Positions 16,259-21,556 of a stretch of 21,556 nt of DNA are shown in pieces (position 1 is the first letter of the stretch; each line of letters starts with the position of its first letter). The translations under genes and the position numbers were made by a program. This DNA comes from Undibacterium sp. (GTDB lineage: Bacteria > Pseudomonadota > Gammaproteobacteria > Burkholderiales > Burkholderiaceae_D), in assembly GCA_019752975.1 (NCBI GenBank), contig JAIELM010000001.1, positions 1 through 21,556 on the forward strand, read 5' to 3'. The notes below the pieces were generated by a model. The model saw only the letters and a program-made list of their open reading frames with translations. It made no database searches and was not told the origin of the DNA.

Positions 16259-16848
16259 TTAATTCTCCAAAATAGTTAAGCTGCTTTTTACGGCATCGTC
16301 ATCACCACGTGACGCAATAAAGACCCGTAAAAAGTGTTCGCGATTGCGTTGTTTGCTTAGCTTGACTGCACTGTTAAAAAATGCCATGAACTGCGGCCAT
16401 TCGTAATCCAACACATCCACAAAGCGATGTCCCGCTTCAATTAAATATTGGATTTGGTCTGCGCTAGTGCTTGTGTTTGCATCACGTCCGCCAGATTTTT
16501 CACCAGCCCTGCCGTTGCTGGCAGGACTTTTTGGACAAAAAAATCTAGATTCGCTTCCAAAAGTAGCCTCAATAAATTGATCGCGTCATCGACCTCTAAC
16601 TCATCTACAAATGAGCGCTGTTGGTTGGCGAGCGCCGCTAATAGTTCCAAGCACGAATCAGCATGCAACATAAATAAAGAAGGAATATCGACTTTTTCAC
16701 GCAAAGTAAGCATGTGCGCTAAGGGCTGCGCCGCAGCCAAAACACGCGGCAATACACCGACCTTAAAAGGGCGTAAGGAGATTGCTACACCGTTAAAAGT
16801 CTTGGTGTGGGCGGCAGGGATAATGGTATCGAGTGCAGTGTCTGACAT
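16259..16848 (-). CDS. Tail assembly chaperone, -1 frameshift fusion product (lambda GT-like)
   Basis: The 135-residue zero-frame product is read to 16543, where the sequence T-TTT-TTT occurs with correct phasing (third base, then two Phe codons). A -1 slip continues in an open frame of 92 codons to TAA 16259-16261, giving a 196-residue fusion. The extension begins CPKSPASNGRAGEKSGGRD and contains YLIEAGHRFVDVLDYEWPQF, a pattern like that of tail assembly protein T. The -1 frame has no stop and no well-placed start codon of its own; its only internal ATG (16387) lacks a clear ribosome site. Its stop abuts the tape measure GTG. The fusion would guide tail tube subunits around the tape measure, as in siphophages. 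Confidence 0.78.
16441..16848 (-). CDS. Tail assembly chaperone, zero-frame product (lambda G-like)
   Basis: This is a 135-residue, mostly helical protein with LFMLHADSCLELLAALANQ, DELEVDDAINLLRLLLEANLDFF and a C-terminal QALAQTKSNI. The ATG at 16848 has GGAG 6 bases upstream, whereas a TTG start at 16860 has no site ahead of it. The gene lies between the tail tube and tape measure genes, where lambda-type tail chaperones are found. It carries the slippery heptamer at 16543-16537. It ends 183 bases before the tape measure start, and that gap is filled by the -1 frame extension. Confidence 0.8.
   Translation of the reverse strand: MSDTALDTIIPAAHTKTFNGVAISLRPFKVGVLPRVLAAAQPLAHMLTLREKVDIPSLFMLHADSCLELLAALANQQRSFVDELEVDDAINLLRLLLEANLDFFVQKVLPATAGLVKNLADVMQTQALAQTKSNI
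16537..16543 (-). promoter_or_regulatory. Programmed -1 frameshift site (T7 slippery heptamer)
   Basis: On the minus strand, seven T residues read GAT-TTT-TTT-GTC in frame, so they fit the X-XXY-YYZ slippery form with X, Y and Z all T. The -1 frame stays open from here to 16259. A heptamer of this kind at this point of a tail chaperone gene is the expected arrangement. No strong pseudoknot was identified by eye downstream. Confidence 0.72.
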
Positions 16849-16862
16849 GGCATACTCCAATG

Positions 16863-16884
16863 ATCTAGGGGGAAAGGGCTAGAT
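16863..16884 (-). promoter_or_regulatory. Inverted repeat ahead of the chaperone gene's ribosome binding site
   Basis: ATCTAG and CTAGAT form perfect 6-base arms with a 10-base C/T-rich loop on the minus strand, ending about 5 bases before the GGAG of the chaperone gene. It could influence access to that site, or be chance. Confidence 0.25.
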
Positions 16885-16900
16885 GAGAGTATGAAGACGC

Positions 16901-16938
16901 AAAACAAAACGCCCCAGTGGAACGAGTTCACGGGGGCG
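16901..16938 (-). terminator. Intrinsic terminator between the tail tube and chaperone genes
   Basis: On the minus strand a GC-rich stem, CGCCCC...GGGGCG (16938-16910), with an inner GTG/CAC pairing is followed at once by TTTTGTTTT (16909-16901). This is a canonical hairpin plus T run. It lies 35 bases after the tail tube stop and would limit read-through into the chaperone and tape measure genes. That fits the need for many tube subunits and few of the others. Confidence 0.8.
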
Positions 16939-16973
16939 AATATAGGGCGGGCGAATGTACCCCCCTAGTCAAG

Positions 16974-17729
16974 CTATAGCGGTTTAACCTTCATAATCCG
17001 GCCAAACTGCCCCATCTCGTCAGAAGCTGGTTTGCTCACATCAATCATCACGGCAGCACTCAGATTCATATCACTAATCTTCTCGGTAATTAAGGGTAAA
17101 TCTTTTAAAGGTTCGGTCGAAACCCGATACAGCTCAACGATAATCGGCGCGCCGTTTTCTGCCAAGTTAATCCCCTCGTAACGCAAAAATACTTCACTTT
17201 GCACCGCTGAAAAGATTGACACATTCTCAATCGCTGCATGGGTGTAGGCGACTTTAAAAGGCTGGGTAAAACCCGTCACATCAGTTAAAACGATTGCACC
17301 ATAGGCAGCATCGATCATATATTTAGACGCATTCATGACAACAGGTGTAGCGCTAGAATCGGTCACCACTACGCTGGTCACTTGCGGGTATTTTAGCGAG
17401 ATTCGGTCACCCGAGATTAAATCGACGGGCATGGCTTCGCCAGTCACACTGCTACTGCCAATGGTTACACTTTTGCCAAATAGAGCAAGGGCTAAATTTT
17501 CTGCGGAGATTTCTAGAAGCGTTAAGTCAATATTCGCGTCTTTATCTAACGAGATGGATTTAACGATGCTGCGCTGGCCAGTAAAAGATTCTTGTTGCTG
17601 AACTTTTTTCACTTTTAAACTTACTTTTGCTGCCGACACGTCGCCCATCCAACGCTGCGCCAGTGGATTGCCGCTCGCGTCGCGTGCGGCGATATACATT
17701 TTACCTTGACCTAAAAAATAATCTGACAT
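16974..17729 (-). CDS. Major tail tube protein
   Basis: The 251-residue product begins MSDYFLGQGKMYIAARDA and has mixed strands and loops (LAQRWMGDVSAAKVSLKVKK, GLTLLEISAENLALALFG-like middle, then VVLTDVTGFTQPFKVAYTHAA) typical of siphophage tail tube subunits that stack into hexameric rings. No tail sheath gene accompanies it, which argues for a non-contractile tube. AAGGA lies a good distance upstream of the ATG. The terminator at 16901-16938 follows directly. The family was assigned from position and pattern, not from a search. A minor tail protein is the alternative. Confidence 0.78.
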   Translation of the reverse strand: MSDYFLGQGKMYIAARDASGNPLAQRWMGDVSAAKVSLKVKKVQQQESFTGQRSIVKSISLDKDANIDLTLLEISAENLALALFGKSVTIGSSSVTGEAMPVDLISGDRISLKYPQVTSVVVTDSSATPVVMNASKYMIDAAYGAIVLTDVTGFTQPFKVAYTHAAIENVSIFSAVQSEVFLRYEGINLAENGAPIIVELYRVSTEPLKDLPLITEKISDMNLSAAVMIDVSKPASDEMGQFGRIMKVKPL

Positions 17730-17759
17730 GATGTTTTCCTTTCGTTGAGTCTTAAAATA

Positions 17760-17963
17760 TTACTTTTTCAAATCGGCTTTTACTTGCTCGACTCTTACTT
17801 TCTCTGGTTTCACTCTCACCTCTTGCTCGGCGACGTCGGCGACGCCTTGCTCAATACAATAATCTGCATCCACACCAGGCATCTCTACAATGGCGCCAGC
17901 GGTATACTTCGCCCCAGCATGGGTATGGTCTTGTTTGAGTAATACTTTGGTCGTGATCTTCAT
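17760..17963 (-). CDS. Small DUF7210-like protein
   Basis: This 67-residue protein reads MKITTKVLLKQDHTHAGAKYTAGAIVEMPGVDADYC, matching the pattern K(V/I)...L...HTHAG..Y..GD.IE, and ends in a Lys/Glu/Val-rich tail (RVKPEKVRVEQVKADLKK). This resembles the small DUF7210-type proteins found beside phage head-completion genes. Its ATG overlaps the gp37-like stop (ATGA). The role is unknown, perhaps head-tail joining. Confidence 0.72.
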   Translation of the reverse strand: MKITTKVLLKQDHTHAGAKYTAGAIVEMPGVDADYCIEQGVADVAEQEVRVKPEKVRVEQVKADLKK

Positions 17964-18424
17964 AATTTCCCTAACAACACGTGGGTGCTTTTAAATTGAA
18001 AAGGGTAGTAGGCAAAACCGTTGTCGTAACCTACCTTGAGATTACTAGTACCAATCCTGCGTAGAGCTGTCATGGGGGCTGCTGGCTGCCAGCCACATAA
18101 GGCTTTTAATAATTTGGCGATCAGTGGCCCTGCTTTTTCTCGGTTACCTTTGCCCGTGCTAACCGTGCCGGCAAATTTAATTACCAATACCACCATCCAG
18201 ATTTGTGCTGTCACTTGAGCTGCGCCAGTACTCCCTTGTGTGAGGTGGCCACTGCCGACTTCATCGCCCATGTAAATTACATGCGCGGCGCTTTCCATTT
18301 GGCGATTCGCTTGTACGCTGCTTAAATCCATCGCAGTCAAGATCGCTTTGAGCTCAGGAAGCTCGTCAGTAAGGCGCTGTACCAGCAAATCCTCTAGCAT
18401 CAAATAGTTTAAGATGGCATCCAT
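17960..18424 (-). CDS. Mu gp37-like head-tail protein (DUF1834)
   Basis: This 154-residue protein has features seen in Mu gp37/DUF1834 proteins: a long N-terminal amphipathic helix (LNYLMLEDLLVQRLTDELPEL), a central strand series (AAQVTAQIWMVVLVIKFAG), GPLIAKLLKALCGWQP and a C-terminal strand pair ending AYYPFQFKSTHVLLGKL. Family proteins are thought to take part in head completion or tail termination. The ATG overlaps the gp36-like stop as TAATG. Confidence 0.82.
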   Translation of the reverse strand: MDAILNYLMLEDLLVQRLTDELPELKAILTAMDLSSVQANRQMESAAHVIYMGDEVGSGHLTQGSTGAAQVTAQIWMVVLVIKFAGTVSTGKGNREKAGPLIAKLLKALCGWQPAAPMTALRRIGTSNLKVGYDNGFAYYPFQFKSTHVLLGKL

Positions 18425-18840
18425 TACCAGCGACTCCTATCGCCAAAGTCATTCCTGCCGCTGGCAATCTGCACTAGGTCAACACGGCTGGTGACTTCGC
18501 CCGACTGATCTAGCCCAAGCGAGATTTGCCCTCTTGAAATGGCTTTTAAGGTCGCTAGTTGATCGCGTCGGCGCACCGCCACATGATGATCCACACCGAT
18601 ATCTCCCGATAAGAGATAACGGGTAAAGTCACAGGCAATCATCACGAGCACCAAGGGCACACTAGGCAAGGGCAACTTAAAACTGCCCGTCAGCCAGACA
18701 TCAATTTCAGCTTGAGCGATCGCGATCGCTTGGTTTAAGACCAACTCGTCGATGCTGCCAGCATAGATCCGGTCGGTGAGTTGGATTAACTCCTCTTCAC
18801 CATAGGCGTTGATGAGGTCTTGACGTGTGCAATAGAACAT
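18424..18840 (-). CDS. Mu gp36-like head-tail connector protein (DUF1320)
   Basis: This 138-residue helical protein opens MFYCTRQDLINAYGEEELIQLTDR, with AIAIAQAEIDVWLTGSFKLPL and ACDFTRYLLS, and ends DQLATLKAISRGQISLGL. It matches the Mu gp36/DUF1320 layout, related in fold to head-tail connector proteins such as HK97 gp6. It would sit between portal and tail at the head neck. The gene starts 3 bases after the preceding stop, with only a weak ribosome site, so coupling is likely. Confidence 0.88.
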   Translation of the reverse strand: MFYCTRQDLINAYGEEELIQLTDRIYAGSIDELVLNQAIAIAQAEIDVWLTGSFKLPLPSVPLVLVMIACDFTRYLLSGDIGVDHHVAVRRRDQLATLKAISRGQISLGLDQSGEVTSRVDLVQIASGRNDFGDRSRW

Positions 18841-18843
18841 GAC

Positions 18844-19062
18844 TTACTTCTTCGCCGATTTTGAGACCGGGGAATCTAATGTCTCTGGTGCGTCGATTTC
18901 GGTTTGATACGCAATCAATTGCGGATCAGCTTCTATCGCGGCACGCTGTTCATCTGCGATCTCGGTTAAAGGAATGTCTCGCGGTTCTGCGCTGAACTGA
19001 TAGCCAGCGCGGCGAAAACTGGAAGACTTACTCACCACCCGTAATACCTTAATTTTGCTCAT
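18844..19062 (-). CDS. Small FluMu-type protein (Mu gp35 position)
   Basis: This 72-residue protein contains RVVSKSSSFRRAGYQFSAEPRDIPLTEIADEQRAAIEADP, the pattern of the Mu-like prophage FluMu N-terminal family (small HI1506-related proteins). The C-terminus is Lys/Ser-rich. It lies between the gpT-like capsid gene and gp36, the usual place in Mu-like head modules. GGAG precedes the ATG. Its function in the particle is not established. Confidence 0.83.
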   Translation of the reverse strand: MSKIKVLRVVSKSSSFRRAGYQFSAEPRDIPLTEIADEQRAAIEADPQLIAYQTEIDAPETLDSPVSKSAKK

Positions 19063-19105
19063 GTTTTACTCCAAAAAATGAAAATACGATTTAACGCAAT
19101 AAGAT

Positions 19106-19999
19106 TTAAGACAGCCACGGCGTGACTAAGAGCTTGGCGGTATTCTGATAAATATTACTTGCTCCCATCGCGTTTTTCTCAGCCTGTAAGAGTTTTAAGG
19201 CCGTCATTTCCAAGTTGGGTGGCACCACCAACAGGGTAGGACGCACCCCCAGCGGCTTACCGTTGTCGCCCTTCAGATTCATCATGGCGGCACGCGCTGC
19301 GCCGTAGGCAGCTTCATCAAGTGGATTCTTAGAGGCATAAGCTAACTGCCATAGGCCAAAGCCCACATTACTACGCGCATCGACCCCATAGACATACTCT
19401 TTATTGTTAAAAACATTGCCATCCGTCTCTTTGTCCATTGTGACAAAGTTATAGTCTTTGCGTACCTGATAAATAATTGGTTTCACAAAGCGGCTGGTAT
19501 CAAGTAAATACCAAGCGGAACCCGATCCTCCACCAAAATTAGACACCGAGGCCATAGAGCCATCAGCATTCATCACGGGATGATCGCTGTCGAAGAAATA
19601 TTGACCGTCAAAACACGTACTAGCAAAGCCCGCCGCCAACAAGGCAAACACCAGTTCATCGGGATGTTGTTTAGAGTCTTGTCCCAACTGCTCAAACATC
19701 GGCTTAAAAACACCATAGGTATCGTCCTCGATGGCCTCTCTAGGGACGGCGATGGTGTTTTCAAACGGTTTATTTTTAATCGTAAAATCATGCGTCATTA
19801 GATTTTGGATTACACGCGCACCTATCCATTCACGAAAGCGCGTAGTCTGTCCTAACCACGGGTAGACTTCTTTTGCTGTATTCGATGGCACGGTCATGGC
19901 GATTTGCCCGTAGTCACTTTGCACTCCGGCAAAGGCCTGTTGAAAGGCCATCTTATAACCCTGATACAAGGCGGTGAGATTACTGGTATTGATAATCAT
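19106..19999 (-). CDS. Mu gpT-like major head (capsid) protein
   Basis: This 297-residue protein matches Mu gpT in length and pattern: MIINTSNLTALYQGYKMAFQ, EVYPWLGQTTRFREWIGAR, FENTIAVPREAIEDDTYG and FDSDHPVMNADGSM are hallmarks of the family. It forms the icosahedral shell on the scaffold encoded upstream. AAGGAG stands a good distance before the ATG. It is followed by the FluMu-type and gp36-like genes, the standard Mu order. Confidence 0.95.
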   Translation of the reverse strand: MIINTSNLTALYQGYKMAFQQAFAGVQSDYGQIAMTVPSNTAKEVYPWLGQTTRFREWIGARVIQNLMTHDFTIKNKPFENTIAVPREAIEDDTYGVFKPMFEQLGQDSKQHPDELVFALLAAGFASTCFDGQYFFDSDHPVMNADGSMASVSNFGGGSGSAWYLLDTSRFVKPIIYQVRKDYNFVTMDKETDGNVFNNKEYVYGVDARSNVGFGLWQLAYASKNPLDEAAYGAARAAMMNLKGDNGKPLGVRPTLLVVPPNLEMTALKLLQAEKNAMGASNIYQNTAKLLVTPWLS

Positions 20000-20043
20000 G
20001 GGAACTCCTTAAATAATTTTTAAATGAAGCGATGATGTGGGTC

Positions 20044-20463
20044 TTAAAATTCAACCCAGACGCCAACACTATCGACATCGCGCACCTTACCAGCCACGCT
20101 ACGGGCATTGCTGCCGTTGGTTTTTGCCACCGTCTGGTCATCGACCAGATAACAATCTGCCCCGATGTCGCCTAAGACAATTAAATCACCTGCGGCAGAA
20201 TTACTCATTCGATACAGCACCTCTGGGCCACGAAACACCCTTACCCGCGCCTCACCATCAAGCCCAGTACTGTTATCGCACTGGCACTGCGACACCCCCA
20301 CCGATTTCAAGCCCAAACCCGTTTTAGCGGGAATGGCTAAGTTCGTAGCGGCATCGACCACTACCATCGTTCCGGCATAAATTTTAGCGGCTGCTTTCAT
20401 CGGCACTTCCAGCACTTGCCCCTCACGTCTTACCGTATTACGGTCTGCTGTTGCTGCGGTCAT
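20044..20463 (-). CDS. Small head protein, probably capsid decoration (DUF2190-like)
   Basis: This 139-residue protein sits between the protease/scaffold gene and the capsid gene, as do capsid cement proteins in many Mu-like phages. Strand-rich phrases include EGQVLEVPMKAAAKIYAGTMV, GLGLKSVGVSQCQCDNSTG and ARVRVFRGPEVLYR, ending DVDSVGVWVEF. A strong GAGGAGG site precedes the ATG. The DUF2190 link is by pattern only. The two nearby cysteines (CQC) are not explained. Confidence 0.7.
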   Translation of the reverse strand: MTAATADRNTVRREGQVLEVPMKAAAKIYAGTMVVVDAATNLAIPAKTGLGLKSVGVSQCQCDNSTGLDGEARVRVFRGPEVLYRMSNSAAGDLIVLGDIGADCYLVDDQTVAKTNGSNARSVAGKVRDVDSVGVWVEF

Positions 20464-20499
20464 GGTGACCTCCTCGTTGTTTGAAAATGGATAAGCCGA

Positions 20500-21072
20500 T
20501 TAGGCTAAAGACTTTTTATATTCTTCTTCGTTGAATCCCAGCGCCTTACAAATGGCCACTTGCTCCACGCTCAAATCTCCTTGCTTACCACCAGCAGGTA
20601 ACTCACCGCCTGTCTGCGTACCCTTCAACGCGGCAAGAACAGGCGCAGAATTGACAAACTCTTTGAGTGCAGGTAAATCACTCGCACCCAATCCCCGCGC
20701 CCAAGTTTCTTGTGCAGCAAATAATCGACCCTCTTTTAACGCCGCTGTCACCACCTCATCGACTTCACGTCCTTGCACTTGCAGTGTTAACGCCGCGAGT
20801 TGGTCTTGCATAGGTTTGACAGCAGATACTGGAATAAACTTGGCTGGATCGGGATTACCCTGATTCACCGCAGCATCTTTCAAGGCTGCAATCTCCACGT
20901 CTTTCGCCGCGACCAAATCGGCTTTGGCTTTCAATGTCGCCAGCTCCGCATCCTTCGCCACGATTTGTTCAGAGGCGGTTTTTAGTGCTGTCACACTCAG
21001 CAAGGCGCTGGCCTCGGTGGTCGTCTCTGGTAAGCCTAGGGCGGCTAATAAAAGTTTTAGTGTTGGGTTCAT
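20500..21072 (-). CDS. Nested scaffold protein (Mu gpZ-like) from an internal in-frame start
   Basis: Inside the protease gene an ATG at 21072 (residue 161 of the visible frame) has GAGG 5 bases upstream, a strong internal ribosome site. The 190-residue product is helical and charged, with LASEQIVAKDAELATLKAK-type heptads, and lacks the protease part. In Mu, gene Z is made in the same way inside gene I and provides the scaffold for the capsid. The gpT-like capsid gene lies just downstream. This is supported by family precedent and the visible ribosome site, not by data. Confidence 0.68.
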   Translation of the reverse strand: MNPTLKLLLAALGLPETTTEASALLSVTALKTASEQIVAKDAELATLKAKADLVAAKDVEIAALKDAAVNQGNPDPAKFIPVSAVKPMQDQLAALTLQVQGREVDEVVTAALKEGRLFAAQETWARGLGASDLPALKEFVNSAPVLAALKGTQTGGELPAGGKQGDLSVEQVAICKALGFNEEEYKKSLA

Positions 21073-21556
21073 GCTGTCCTCATCAGGTTGTTGGTTACCG
21101 CTCAATTTTTTTAACGCTACTTCTTGCATGCCGTCCAGTGCGGGTGTATTGACCAGCGCCACATGCAAAATTCTCTGTACTTCACCGCTTTTAGGGTTGT
21201 AACTAAACACTGGACTGAGATAACGGTATTCCTTTGCCGCGATCATGGCCTTGGCTTTGTCCGTCCACTCCACATCGAGGGCAAACAAGCCTTCGCCTTC
21301 ACGCCAAGCCATCTGCTTAAACCAGCCAGCGGCAGGTGCGGGCTGACCGTTACTCTCGGCGTTGATGGTTTGGTGTTCGTAATCAATCACTAGACGGTTT
21401 TTAGATGCATCAGCAAAAGCAATTACCTTGGCCGCTAGAGCCGCGGTCAATTTCCACGTACCACTGTCAAGCGGACGGCCGTCTTCAGCTTGAAAAGAGC
21501 CAGCAGGAAGTAACTGTATCGGCGTACCAGCCGCCCCAGTGAGTTCAAACACTAGG
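20500..21556 (-). CDS. Mu gpI-like prohead protease/scaffold, 5' end cut by the window edge
   Basis: At least 350 residues are visible. The N-terminal half shows the family motifs AGTPIQLLPAGSFQAEDGRP, IDYEHQT, APAAGW, YRYLSPVFSYN and ALVNTPALDGM. The H of DYEHQ and the S of YLSPVF are likely catalytic. The second half, from about residue 161, is the coiled-coil scaffold. GTG at 21552 could be the start, but the frame stays open to the edge and the family normally has a few more residues before this point, so it is treated as partial. It would cleave the scaffold during head maturation. Confidence 0.88.
   Translation of the reverse strand, partial: LVFELTGAAGTPIQLLPAGSFQAEDGRPLDSGTWKLTAALAAKVIAFADASKNRLVIDYEHQTINAESNGQPAPAAGWFKQMAWREGEGLFALDVEWTDKAKAMIAAKEYRYLSPVFSYNPKSGEVQRILHVALVNTPALDGMQEVALKKLSGNQQPDEDSMNPTLKLLLAALGLPETTTEASALLSVTALKTASEQIVAKDAELATLKAKADLVAAKDVEIAALKDAAVNQGNPDPAKFIPVSAVKPMQDQLAALTLQVQGREVDEVVTAALKEGRLFAAQETWARGLGASDLPALKEFVNSAPVLAALKGTQTGGELPAGGKQGDLSVEQVAICKALGFNEEEYKKSLA

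Noticed and set aside
16939..16976. Promoter TTGACT...TATATT after the tail tube gene
   Set aside because: The spacing between the hexamers is about 22 bases, too long for a standard sigma-70 promoter; the terminator follows directly.

Overview
The window is mostly the late structural half of a Mu-like (transposable) prophage on the minus strand, with one host gene at the low-coordinate end. The host is probably a proteobacterium, perhaps a betaproteobacterium. That rests on Shine-Dalgarno-led, tightly packed genes, a secreted carboxypeptidase-Q-like M28 peptidase, and a resemblance of the phage proteins (from memory, no search run) to Mu-like phages of Pseudomonas and Burkholderia relatives. 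The taxonomic call is weak.

Layout, following transcription from high to low coordinates. (1) Head module, about 21556 to 17760: Mu gpI-like protease with a nested gpZ-like scaffold start, a small head or decoration protein, the gpT-like major capsid protein, a FluMu-type small protein (gp35 position), gp36/DUF1320, gp37/DUF1834 and a small DUF7210-like protein. (2) Tail module, 17729 to 12204: tail tube protein, an intrinsic terminator, a tail assembly chaperone with a T7 slippery site and a -1 frame extension, a 1219-residue tape measure protein and a small tail protein. (3) Tail-tip and adsorption module, 12190 to 2267: a 1187-residue repeat-rich protein, a 395-residue protein, several small beta-rich proteins, a 646-residue hub-like protein and a run of small fibre or receptor-binding proteins. 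Nearly all genes are head to tail, with ATGA/TAATG overlaps or spacers under about 45 bases, so they look like one late transcription unit.

The head is Mu-like, but the window has no tail sheath, baseplate wedge or spike gene between head and tape measure. The particle is therefore inferred to have a long non-contractile tail, as in the Mu-like siphophages of the B3/D3112 type.

The right end of the prophage is inferred at about 2209, where a TTGTCACT repeat occurs twice at a 35-base period and a TG dinucleotide could mark the terminus. Beyond it lie about 365 bases of non-coding DNA, with two perfect palindromes (2061-2080, 2093-2110) and further hairpins. Then comes the host M28 peptidase (195-1844), which has a 15-base-arm hairpin just after its stop. 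No defence, toxin or cargo genes were recognised. The less ordinary items are the chaperone frameshift, the palindrome cluster at the prophage/host border, the repeat architecture of the tail-tip proteins and the duplicated fibre N-terminal module.
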